Part shown: positions 54,581-64,000 of the stretch, piece after piece
Position numbering within the stretch: position 1 is the first letter of the stretch
How the letters are laid out: each line of letters opens with the position of its first letter
From: Datura wrightii
Taxonomy: Eukaryota; Streptophyta; Magnoliopsida; Solanales; Solanaceae
Assembly (NCBI GenBank): GCA_035772735.1
Contig: JASDFA010000001.1
Span: forward strand, 76,348,001-76,412,000
DNA: 64,000 bases
Reading direction: 5' to 3'
Made by a program: the position numbers and the translations under genes
Notes under the pieces: model-generated
Database searches by the model: none
What the model was told of the DNA's origin: nothing
The model's input: the letters and a program-made list of their open reading frames with translations, nothing else

Positions 54581-56034
54581 ACACTGGCAAGAGACAAGGA
54601 GCTGGTGGACTCATACTTAGAGCCAGAAAGACAATTTCATCGTCAAAGGAGAGAAGCTCTAGAGCGAAAGCTGCAGTTGCTCCGACAAACAATCTTGGAG
54701 CAACAACAAAATCTACCACTTGTAAGGCCAGTGTTAGTGCCCGAGGAAATGGCAGCTAGGCCGGTTCACGAAGTGGAAATCCCACATGCTAACAATGTTA
54801 CATCAAGCATTCGCAAACCCGAGCCAGGAGGGAGGTTTGAGCTGAAACAGAATATGGTGCAATTGCTGCACACCAGCGGGCAATTCACAGGTCTTCCTCA
54901 CGAGGATCCACAACAACATCTCCAAAACTTTTTGGAGATAAGTGACACTTACATCCCCACTGGAGTATCATCTGATCACGTAAGGCTTACATTGTTCCCA
55001 TTTTCACTATTGGGAGAAGCAAAGAGGTGGTTGAAAGCTGAGCCACCTAATTCCATCACTACTTGGGATGATCTTGCAAGGAAATTCTTGATACGGTTAT
55101 TTCCATCCGGGAAAACAGCAAGACATAGAAGTCAAATTCTAAGTTTTAAACAAAGAGAAGGGGAGAATCTGTATCAAGCTTGGGAAAGATTCAAATCCAT
55201 GTTACGGGATTGTCCTTACCATCACCAGTCCAATGATGTGCTGGTGCATACTTTCATAGAGGGTTTGGAACCCCACACAAAAATTTTGCTAGACTCAGCA
55301 GCTGGGGGACAAGCATTGGAAAAGACTTATGAGGAGCTGTATACTTTGTTAAATCGTATTTCGCAGGGAAATCCAGAGTGGAATGCAGACTCTTCTAGAG
55401 GAGGAACAAGGAAAGCGGCAGGAGTCTTGGAAGTGGATGGTTTTACAGCTATCGCTGCACAGATAGCTGTTTTGCAAAATCAACTCAACACCCACTTCAA
55501 CAACATGAGCTTAAATCAATCTCAAGCCCCAGTTAATGTAGTGCAGCAGATTTGGTGTGAAGTATGCGGTAGTAATGAACACTCAGCTGAGTGTTGTGGT
55601 GCAAATCCAGATTCAGTGAACTTTGTTGGTAATGTACAGAGAAATAATCATCAACAGTATGGCAACAACTACAACTCTAATTGGAGGAATCATTCGAATT
55701 TCTCCTGGGGTAGTAACAGCCATCAAGGGCAGAGTTCGAATCAGGGTGCACAGATAAATCAAGGAGGGCAGCAGAACTATCAGACTCAATACAGAAGCAA
55801 CAATGCACCTCCTCCACCACCACCACCCAGCATTGAGGAAATGCTTAAAACAATGATAGCTAACCAAGCTTAATTGCAGGCTGACTATATGAAGTTGGCG
55901 GCAGATGTAAAGAACAATCAGTTAGCTATAAAGGCGTTGGAGTACCAGTTTGGGCAACTAGATGGAGCTCAAAACACCAGGCCAAAAGGAGGACTACCGA
56001 GTGACACTGACCCGAATCCCAAGCAAGTAAATGC
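54581..56034 (+). pseudogene. gag: Gag of element F
   Basis: The frame opens after TGA near 54578 without an ATG (LARDKELVDSYLEPERQFHR); the first Met is MAARPVHEVEIP. It is uninterrupted to 55870: capsid with MVQLLHTSGQFTGLPHEDPQ, LLGEAKRWLKAEPPN, WDDLARKFLIRLFPSGK, AWERFKSMLRDCPYHHQSND and LEKTYEELYTLLNRISQGN. The zinc knuckle CEVCGSNEHSAECC (CX2CX4HX4C) is near 55560 and an Asn/Gln-rich tail and a Pro run follow. A Gln-to-stop change (TAA at 55871) interrupts; the same frame continues to the spacer GGLPSDTDPNPKQVNAV, where a frameshift occurs near 56035. This is the best preserved Gag in the window. Confidence 0.87.
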
Positions 56035-57044
56035 AGTGCCACAAGGAGTGGTTTACAACTCAAGAAGGTGGAACCAAAAAGACCACCTCAGCAGTCGGGA
56101 GCAGTTGAGAAAGAAAGGGAACACGATGATGAGAGGGGGAAGAAGAAGGAAGCTGAACCAGAAAGACCACCACCCCCGTTCCCTCAAAGATTAAGGAGGA
56201 AGCGTGTTTCAAAAAGTTCATGGAGGTTCTTAAACAGGTACACATCAATTTACCTCTTGTTGATGTTTTGCAGGGAGTGCCGAAGTATGCAAAATATATC
56301 AAGGACATCATGGCAAACAAAAGTAGATTGACGGAGTATGCTATGGTGGAGCTTACGGAGGAGTGCACTTCCCAAATACAGAACAGGTTGCCAACAAAGC
56401 TCAAGGATCCTGGGAGCTTTACAATTCAAATCACAATTGGGCAAAGTATCCAAGCTCGTGGGCTATGCGATTTGGGAGCGAGCATTAACTTGATGCCGAC
56501 ATCGGTATTCAAGAAGTTGGGGCTGGGCAGTCCTAGACCAACTACAGTGATCTTGCAGTTAGCGGATTGTTCTTTGGCCAGACCATATGGCATTGTGGAG
56601 GACGTGCTGGTGCAAATGGGCTCCCTTATCTTCCCGGTAGATTTTGTTGTGCTGGATTTTGAGCCGGATGCGGAAGTCCCATTTATTTTGGGACGTCCTT
56701 TCTTGGCAACCGGGAAAGCTTTGATTGATGTAGCTGCAGGGCAGCTAACCATGAGGGCACATGACAAAGTAAAGGTATTTGATATATTTAAGGCCATGAA
56801 ACTTCCGGCCGTATATGAGGAGCTTTCAACAATCAACGTGCTTGATCAAGCAGATATTGTTCACATTGTTAATTCTCAAGATCCAGTGGGAAAACCACCG
56901 ATCGAGGACACCCCGCACGGGGCAGTGGAGTTGTGGCAAGAAGATGGAAGTGCCACGTTCTTGGTTAATGGGCAGCGGTGTAAGCATTATTGGGGTGAGG
57001 ACGTTATTCGAGAGAAAACGTCCGTCACTCTAGTGGATGATTGA
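56035..57044 (+). pseudogene. Protease fused in frame to the last codons of pol (F)
   Basis: After two frameshifts (near 56035 and 56200) one clean frame runs from HINLPLVDVLQGVPKYAKYI to TGA at 57042. Protease: LCDLGASINLMPTSVFKKLG, TTVILQLADCSLARPYGIVE and VPFILGRPFLATGKALIDV. After INVLDQADIVHIVNSQDPVG comes TPHGAVELWQEDGSATFLVN and HYWGEDVIREKT, which in A and D are the very end of pol behind integrase. So about 2.7 kb (RT, RNase H, integrase) are missing, and the join keeps the reading frame. It could be a chance deletion or a selected short form. Confidence 0.85.
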
Positions 57045-57052
57045 GCTTAAAT

Positions 57053-57100
57053 GACATTGAGCCGCGATGGTAAGCCAGGCGCTGCACGAGAGGCAACCCA
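57053..57100 (+). promoter_or_regulatory. Conserved post-pol motif with hairpin (F)
   Basis: GACATTGAGCCGCGATGG, then GGCGCTGCACGAGAGGCAA and CCCA, 8 bases after the stop codon. The hairpin is weakened by one change (CACGAG). Confidence 0.74.
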
Positions 57101-58349
57101 TGAAATTGTTGTAATAGATGAGTAGAATTAGTTTAGAAACAATAAAAAAAAGAAAAGAAAAGAAAAGAAAAATAAAAATAAAAACAAAAACAAAAAAATA
57201 TTTTTTTCATTAGTGTTTGAAACCTATAAATTCTAACCAATTTCTTGTTGTGAGATGATTTTCAGGTGTAACGGAGGGCAAAAATGCAAAGGATCGCAAA
57301 GGAAAAAAATCGAGGTGAGTAAAAATTAAAAGTGGCAAAACAGTGAGCCTGCGCGATGGCTCCGTGTCACGGAGGAGAGCCTCCACGTTACCCTCCATGA
57401 CATGTTGAAGGTGTTTTGGAATTTTTACAAATTCCAGAACCCCTGCGCGATGGCTCCGTGTCACGGAGGGGGTGCTCCACGTTAGCCTCCGTGACACGTT
57501 GAAGTATTATTCGCGACGGGTCACACCGGGTCGCCGGGTGACCCGCGCGAAAAACCTTCTTTTTAACCCCGAAAACACCCAATTTTTCCCATTTCTCACT
57601 CCCCTACACGACATACTCCCCAAAATTCCCCCTCCCCCAATGTGACACGGACCTAGGATCAAATTTTCTTCAACTTTTCTTCAAGTTCATCAAATTAAAG
57701 GTATGTTCTTGAACTTAACCTCAATTTTTGCCGAAATTTGCAATTTTTGAGCATGTGAGGTAGCTAAAGCTTGCCCTAAGTGTAAATTGAGCATGAATTC
57801 ATTTAAGTTATTGTTGATTGATGTTCGTAGTATCGTTCTGATTATATGAATTCGATAAATACATGTTTGATTGAATTTGTGCGAAATTGGTAGTTAGGGT
57901 TGGAATTTGAATAGGAAGAAACTAAATTTGGTTGAAAGTTTGAAAATGATTGGGTTGTGCATGTTGGGTGATGTAAATGATGTTGTGAATATGGATGAAT
58001 ACGCTAAATAAACAAGGGAATTTTCGGGAAAATGAAATTGGTGAAATGTATAGGTTGTTGTTGTTGAGAAAAAGGTTTGGCTAAATGCTATGTGATGTAA
58101 TGAAATCGATGGTGAAATTGTGATTAGTTGTACGAAGTCTGAGTAGTACTTAGTCATTATTCCATCGACTTATCTGAATGCACGAGGCATGTTGATTGAT
58201 AAACATTGGAAAAGAATGATTGTCTTGCCGAATTGTTTTCATTGTGGCTAAAGATTAAGTGTGGGGTGGCCTAACTCAACCCAACCTTAATCGAAGCAAA
58301 TTTTTGACTTGAATAACATTGGGACTGTCTGTGTGATTTGACAGGAACG
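57101..58349 (+). other. Pol-env leader of element F
   Basis: About 1.25 kb, noncoding. GC-rich inverted repeats at 57350-57505, the best with perfect 13-bp arms CGTGTCACGGAGG (57457-57469) and CCTCCGTGACACG (57486-57498). Ends with TGTGTGATTTGACAG (acceptor-like, AG at 58343-58344) five bases before the env-like ATG. Confidence 0.66.
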
Positions 58350-59545
58350 ATGTCAAGCAGGCAAGACAAAGGAAAGGGCGCATCTACATCAGGCGTCGGG
58401 AGAAAAAGGATTAGAATAGGAATGGCAGTCCCAGCGGTTCCACGCGGCCAACGCCATCAATACGGAACCCGATGGGTGACGGACGAAGGGAAAAAATGGT
58501 ATGCCAAACATAAGGAGACCAAGTACTTCCCTGAGGAGCACATTGCAAGGGAGCCACTTGCACGGGAATTCCCCAGAATAGTACACCGGATTGACGCTGC
58601 AGGGCTGAACTTCATCTTCGAAGAGCCCAAGATGTGCAATCTCCATTTAATTTGGGAGTTCTATGCAAATTGGAACCCGACACTCCGCATTCACACCATC
58701 AAGATAAGGGGGCAGGTTGTCACCTTTGAGCCTCATCACTTGAATGCCATATTGGGGGCACGGAACATAGACGCCCATGTACTCCGGCAGCTGAAGTTAA
58801 CTCCACCCTATGTGGATATCAGACGCACTCTGTGTGGATACCGTTCGACAGCACGGTGGAGCAGGCACAAGGAGAGGGGCTATCATCAGATACTGCCCTA
58901 CTCTCAAATGAACAGGGAAGCCAGGATTTGGCTTAAAATTGTGTGTTCTTGCCAGATCCCGGGGGTGCACATGACAGATGTCCCGGGGTCTGTGTGCTTG
59001 GTTTATGCCCTAATGAAAGGGCTGGAGATTAATATTGGGGCGGTGATCATCTCCGCCATGAAGAGAGCCCATTTGCATCAAGGGAACAGATACGGGTTTG
59101 GTGGTTTGCTGACCACATTTCTGAGGGGCCTTGACATCGAGGAGGAGGCCCTAGACTACATCTCGCAAATGGATATCCGTACCTTGGACATCACCAAAAC
59201 CAAGGCACCCGACACCACTCACGGGCCAGTTCTCACACTAGCCGAGCGCCATGCTCGGGATGATCAGTATATGGCCCGCATGTACGGGATGCAGTGTTGC
59301 AGTTGAGAATAGGTGGGAGGCCAGGAACAGAAGATGAGCTGTGGCAGCTAGACTTGGATTACCCCTTCGGCGAAAATGCCATGGCTCTATGCCGAGTGGG
59401 GCCAGATTTTGTGGAACCTATTGATGATGATGTCCCCACTGATGAGGAGACACGCCGCGATGACTCAGATGAGGATAGCGGGGGCGATTCAGATATGGGG
59501 GACAAGGCAACGACACCTGACGAAGAAGTTGAATACTTCGATTGA
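58350..59545 (+). pseudogene. Env-like ORF of element F
   Basis: ATG at 58350 (MSSRQDKGKGASTSG). The frame is open to codon 318, where one A is missing after GMQ (near 59293, by comparison with A). The original frame resumes as QLRIGGRPGTEDELWQLDLD and ends EEVEYFD, TGA at 59543. Without the shift it would be 398 codons. Parts: basic Ser/Gly-rich start; YGTRWVTDEGKKWYAKHKE; FPRIVHRIDAAGLNFIFEEP; FYANWNPTLRIHTIKIRGQV; HLNAILGARN; RHKERGYHQILPYSQMNREA; PGVHMTDVPGSVCLVYALMK; HLHQGNRYGFGGLLTTFLRG; acidic tail. It resembles the plant 'putative plant transposon protein' (Transposase_32) family. No signal peptide or membrane segment is seen, so an envelope function is doubtful. Confidence 0.82.
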
Positions 59546-61316
59546 TCAGGGAGTTTCACCACCTACTTTTGTGCTATGTTGAATTTGATGAACATTGGGG
59601 ACAGTGTTCGGTTTAAGTGTGGGGTGGGAGTAGTTAGGTGCCAGTTGTTTTGTTGTTGTTTATGTTCATGTCTTGTTGTTGTTCCTGTGAAAAAAATGTG
59701 ACCCTGTGATTTTGTGAGTATGTTCTGTAATTTGGTGTGTAATGAATGCTAAGCTGTTGTGTGCTGTGTTAAGTTGTTGTTAGCTGGTTGTGTAAATATT
59801 TTTGTTTTCTATCGAAATTATCGATATTTTTAAATTTTTTTTTTGAATTTTTTATGATTGGGTTTCTCGGCCTTTGTTTTCGGTGCTTTTACCGAGAATA
59901 GTCCCATTGAACCGAAGTCGTAAATAGTGACCGTTCCCTATGATGGATGGATGACGATCGTCTTAAGGGAAATGTAGTCGATAGGAGTAGTTTTTTTCTT
60001 TCTTTTATTTTTTTTCTTTTGGTTGTTTCCCAAACGTGTCGCTACTTCATGGTTTGGAATTCTTGTTGCGTGTTGTACATGATATTAAAGATGCAAAGGT
60101 GATTCGTATGAAAGCATGCAAATGTGAAACATGTTGAGATACTTAGGCCATAGATTTCGATTCGGTATGATTGAGGCTTAATATTGAATTCCCATAATTA
60201 GCTGATTGAAGAGTCTGTGAATAAGTATTGAGTTGAGCATGTGCAATGAGTGTGAAGTGAGGTTTCGATTCTTCCCTGCTATTGTGAAGTGTCTAGAACT
60301 TGCCTGGTGTGTGTACGAAACGAAATGAAGGATGTGTAGTGTAGGAAAGGATGTAGGCATTTCTTTGATTAAACCGAAAGTTTTTTTTTATCATACCTAC
60401 CTTGAATGTACATCCTAGTTAGCCCCATTGAGCCTTTAGCCTATTTTTTCTTTCATTGAAGAGGTAGAAACTGAGCTTAATCCCTTTTTTTCATTAGCCG
60501 TGAATTTGATCCAAAACTCTTAAGCGCTCAAGAAAAAATAATTTTCCCACAGTGTCAAGGGGTGAAAAGTGTGAAAAAGAAAGGAAAAGCGGAAGTGGTG
60601 AAAGTAAAGATAAGGTCAAAGGTGCACTTGCCGAATGTAAATAAAATGAACATGTATACGTAATCTTTGTTATTAAGTCGAGTGTGCTTAAAGAAATGGG
60701 AACAAAAATAAAGAAAGACTTCAAGAATGGGAGGATGAAGGAAGAAACAATGCCCATAATGATGGTGGGATGTATTGAAAAGCGCTTAAGGAGGCTAGTT
60801 TCTATTATTGTTTAGCCCAGTATTTACTAGTTCCTTAGCTTACATTACAACCTGTTAAGTCCTACGTGATCTTACATCACGCGTCCTTATATTAGTGGAG
60901 TAATACACTAGAGGCAAGCCTATGGTTCATGACATGATGCATGTGAATTCTTTGGGAGAGAGCGAAATCGTATTCATAGACCCCTACATGTAATGCTTTG
61001 GAAATCATATGATTGGAAAAGGGGAAATTCTCTTGTGTTGTGAGGGCACATGCTTGACGAGAGATTGAATTTCGTGTCGGATGTCTTGATCAGCTGATTT
61101 GCATGAGTTTGCCGGGATTGAGAGTTGATTCTTGAGTCTAGGAGGTCTTAATTTGGTGAATGTCAGTGTGTTTTTGAGACTATGCATGTTTTCTTGATGA
61201 TTTGCTATATAAAATAATTGGTATAACCGTAGCTTGAATTGTCGAGCTAAAGTAGCTATACGTGGGTGTCAATTGCATGAGATATGAGATTATTGTTCGA
61301 GGATGAACAAGGTTTT
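59546..61316 (+). other. 3' noncoding region of element F
   Basis: About 1.8 kb, noncoding. Shared blocks: GGATGGATGACGATCGTCTT at 59944-59963, GAACTTGCCTGGTGTGTG near 60296, AAAGCGCTTAAGG at 60779 and TTACATTACAACCTG at 60840. Pre-PPT hairpin at 61293-61310. Confidence 0.78.
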
Positions 61317-61327
61317 AAGTGTGGGGT
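61317..61327 (+). promoter_or_regulatory. Polypurine tract (F)
   Basis: AAGTGTGGGGT, three bases before the 3' LTR at 61331. Confidence 0.88.
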
Positions 61328-61330
61328 AAG

Positions 61331-62742
61331 TGATCTTGGGCAGAATTATATGCCCAAGTGATGCTCAAATGCTCTATTTCATCTTGTTTATCTATCGTTA
61401 TTTGTACATTCTCACGTGATTTGTAGTTAAAATGTGAATTTATACTAACCAACATGATTAGTGTTGTTTTGCAGGAAAAATGTAATTTTAGGAAGCTAAG
61501 TTGCATGTTGGTGAAAATCGGGAATGGACTCGGAAGCGAGCAGTGGAAAAGGTCAAGGACAAGCAGCAAACAAAGGGGCTCCTCGATGGAGCCGTGTCAC
61601 GCTACCATCGCAGAGACAGTCTGTCTCGGGTGGGTTACTTGGACAAATTCTAGTGAAGGTCCGCGTCGGAGCCGTGGCACGTTGTCCAAGCCCCGCGTTA
61701 CATGCCGTGGCATGTTGCCCATATTTACCTGGAACATAAAATTCCAGTGAGGGTTAGCGTTTGCACTGTGTCACGGAGGCAGTGCTCCGCGATGCACTCT
61801 GTGACACGTTGCTTGTTATTCCAGGAAAAATTCCCACTAGTATAAATAGCACACTTAGGTTTATTTTAATTATTCTGACTGAGTTGAGCAAGAACGTGGG
61901 TTACAGGAAGTTGAGGAGACGAAAATCTTAGGATTCTTCTCTAACTCTTTCTCATTTATTTCAATTGTTTGTATGATTTATACTCATTTGATGATGTTTA
62001 ATCCACAAATGAGTGGCTAAATTCATTTCTTGCTGAGGTTAAGAACATTTGTAGTGGAATGTAATTGTTGATCATTTTGGTTTTTCATCTTTTCTTCCAT
62101 GGTTGTTCTATCAATTCTTGTTCTTACTGCATTAATGTCTGGCCAATGTTAATGTATATCTAAAAAATCCAATTTTATCTTGAAAGAGAAAGAAATTGGA
62201 AAGTTGTGAATTGGTAGGATATGATCTCTTCTTAGTTTGGGAAAATTGAGAATTGATTTACCTTCAGAATAGAAATATATCTGAAAGTCGTATTAGTCAA
62301 TTAAGGAATCGGTTTCGTATGGCTAGAACATGAAATTCTTTTATCACAGAAATGTAGGTTGAAGGTTCATGATTCTTAAGTTGGGTAGAATATGAAAGTT
62401 TCTCTCCATAGGCAATAATTCTTGACTAGCAACCGAAGGAAAGATTAACCAAATTGTATTGATAAATTATTTCCCTGCATGTTTGTTTTAGCCTCAGCTT
62501 GCTCATTACTATAGTTCAGACTCACTTTATAATTTTGTTTTAGATTAGTATAAATTAGTAAACAAACTCTTCAAAATCTTCTTTAAATTATTGTCTGCAT
62601 TTTTAGAGTTAGAGTTCATTAACACTTAATTCCATTATTACCTTGGTTCAGTCCCTGTGGGATCGATACTTGGCTTACTTAAGTCATTTTACTACTTGTT
62701 TGACCATGTGCACTTGCGTGTAGTTGTGAAATACACCAAACA
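61331..62742 (+). repeat. Element F 3' LTR (1412 bp)
   Basis: TGATCTTGGGCAG to ACACCAAACA; differs from the 5' LTR by two small indels and about 40 substitutions. TATA-like box 61841-61848; LTR-start hairpin 61335-61358; GC-rich repeats 61580-61805. Confidence 0.93.
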
Positions 62743-64000
62743 GTCATAAAACAATCTGGAAACAATATAAGAAGCAACTAGAGCTAAGGCCGGATAATCA
62801 TGCAATGCTACATTTTATAATGGTTCATGTATGAAATTATCAACTATTGTCTCACATAGTTGGAAATGCGATGTTCATGGTCTCTCAAGCCTCTAAACAC
62901 GACAAACTAGCCTCACAACTACATCGTTGAGCGGGGATGTGACATCCTAGTTCGTGGGCAATTCGACATCATGGATGTGGTTTACAGGGTTTGTGCACTT
63001 GATTAGGGACTTTCATACCTCTAATCATTTAACCTAACTTAGTTTCACAACTACTTCTACGAGTGGTGGAGTGACAATTCTAAGCTGGTGTGTTGCTATC
63101 ATCCTGTTTTATCAACCAAGCAAGGGAATTTAGGTATATTATTTATCCTAATTGTGAATCATATCGAAAGATAAGAACTTGCTCCCTACATTCCTATGTT
63201 TTTGCCTAGGGTTACTCTTTCGAGCTTTTACATAGCTTAACATGTATGTTTTCATGGTGATCAAGCATAAAAACAACCATAATAAAGAATGTAAGACAAA
63301 ACAATAGTTAACAACTCAAACCAAAACGAATTCATGCATTACAATCATATCACATGGCCTCAACCCTAGGCGAAGGGTTTTAGCCACTCATGTTCGTACA
63401 ATAACTTAAAAACATCGTTAAAGTAGAGTGCTTACAAGAATAGGTAAAAGAGAATGTAAAATTAGTGAACCCTAGGTGAGTTCTTCACTTCTCCCTTAGC
63501 TCCTCTTGGTTTCCAGAAAATATTTTGTGACAAATGACTTTAGGAGCTAAGGGTTTAATTTATAGTAAATGGGAAATTTGCACTTTTTTTCTTGTCATGG
63601 AATTGCTCCATGGCAGGGAGGTGAACTCCCCAATTTTCTTCCGTGACACGGAGGTAACGCGGATGCCCACTGGATTGTATCTTCTCGGCAGGCCTTGTGT
63701 GAGGCACATGCACGTCGCCTAGCGTGGCACGCTACTGGTCGGGCCATGCGCCTGCCATGGAACGTTGCCTATCGCGCAGGGCATGTCTTGGCAGCCTCCT
63801 CGCGTGTGCAGCCTGGGCGTGGCACGATGCTGGGCACGGCACACGCACAGCGTGGCACGCTGCCTAGCGCGGCTAGCCTTCTCTTTGACATGCCATGTTG
63901 CCTTCAAGTGCTATTATTGCCATGCTTCTCCCTTGTTCCTTGAACATCATTTTTAGCCTCATCCTTGGCACAACATACCTACAAAATAAAGGCTAATCAC
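62743..64000 (-). repeat. Element C right (5') LTR, piece 2 (runs off the window)
   Basis: Begins with the second GTCAT copy, continues as AAAACAATCTGGAAACAA like 28308 onward, then matches the left LTR pieces 41192-42045 and 48012-48199 without D or E. It thus shows the empty sites of D (CAATT at 62958) and E. About 120 bp of the LTR lie past the window. TATA-like CTATAAATT (minus) near 63555-63563; GC-rich repeats at 63595-63870. Confidence 0.9.

Larger units (their letters stand above)
53038..62742 (+). mobile_element. Element F: Athila-like element with internal pol deletion (9.7 kb)
   Basis: LTRs 53038-54452 (1415 bp) and 61331-62742 (1412 bp), perfect GTCAT target duplications (53033-53037, 62743-62747). 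It is of the same family as D, in opposite orientation. It has primer site, gag, protease, leader, env-like ORF, 3' noncoding region and polypurine tract, but RT, RNase H and most of integrase are missing. About 45 LTR differences by eye (about 97% identical). Replication of this form would have needed enzymes in trans, unless the deletion came after insertion. Confidence 0.93.
28113..64000 (-). mobile_element. Element C: non-autonomous gag/protease element, host to D, E and F
   Basis: The minus-strand element inserted in the LTR at 25762-28112. Left (3') LTR pieces: 28113-28523, 41192-42045, 48007-48320. Internal region: 48321-52843. Right (5') LTR pieces: 52844-53037 and 62743-64000, running off the window. 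Removing the three nested elements and one target-site copy each gives a left LTR of about 1569 bp; the visible right LTR (about 1447 bp) matches it along its length. The 4.5-kb internal region holds gag and protease only. The outer target duplication cannot be checked. Confidence 0.85.

Noticed and set aside
58338..58349. Env-like ORF start at 58338
   Set aside because: It would begin with TTG. The ATG at 58350 matches the starts in A and D and lies behind the conserved GACAG.
1..64000. Host protein-coding genes, rRNA, CRISPR arrays or bacterial operons
   Set aside because: All supported coding sequence belongs to retrotransposons; repeats are LTRs, short tandem repeats or palindromic modules, not spacer arrays.

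Overview
The window is a heap of plant long-terminal-repeat (LTR) retrotransposons of the Ty3/gypsy (Metaviridae) group. I find no host gene, tRNA, rRNA or CRISPR array. The organism is a flowering plant, most likely a eudicot. The chromovirus pieces read like those I know from Solanaceae (tomato, pepper, tobacco relatives), but that assignment is inference from memory. Most elements belong to the Athila/Tat side of Ty3/gypsy: the primer binding site matches the 3' end of tRNA-Asp, the Gag, protease (DLGA), reverse transcriptase (FMDDF), RNase H and integrase are of Athila type, and an extra 'env-like' ORF sits behind pol.

Layout, left to right. 1-1906 (-): LTR plus gag scrap of a chromovirus-type element. 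1907-2925: unassigned, with a tandem repeat. 2926-13062 (-): element A, Athila-like with LTR, env-like ORF and decayed pol, cut off inside gag. 13063-17602 (+): element B, a protease remnant, long 3' noncoding region and 3' LTR, with no RT or integrase. 17603-18863 (-): chromovirus gag/protease/RT scrap. 18864-24990 (+): element G (LTR, gag and env-like remnants), whose LTR is split by a 2121-bp solo LTR with an AAGTA target duplication. 24991-25761 (-) and 25762-28112 (+): two more chromovirus-type LTR pieces. 28113 to the window end (-): element C, into which three younger elements have inserted. D (28524-41191, -, target duplication CAATT) and E (42046-48006, +, GCAGC) sit in C's left LTR. 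F (53038-62742, +, GTCAT) sits in C's right LTR. Removing D, E and F rebuilds both LTRs of C (about 1.57 kb each; the right one runs about 120 bp past the window).

Functionally, A and D carry the whole enzyme set (protease, RT, RNase H, integrase) plus the env-like ORF, all broken by stops or frameshifts. F has lost RT to most of integrase. B and C have only gag/protease, and G only gag and the env-like ORF. E has one intact ORF of 315 codons with two zinc-knuckle-like motifs, an acidic coiled-coil-like middle and a basic tail, and no enzymes. It has the most similar LTR pair and is the best candidate for an undescribed non-autonomous family.

The most striking signal is noncoding. Elements with different coding content share short RNA-hairpin-like motifs at fixed places: at the first bases of the LTR, just before the polypurine tract, and directly after the stop codon of the pol-equivalent ORF. 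Some show compensatory base changes. They also share a roughly 2-kb 3' noncoding region. The LTRs and the pol/env leader carry perfect GC-rich inverted repeats (CGTGTCACGGAG...CTCCGTGACACG). A shared cis-acting toolkit that lets enzyme-less elements be mobilised in trans by D-like partners is the simplest reading; it is inference.
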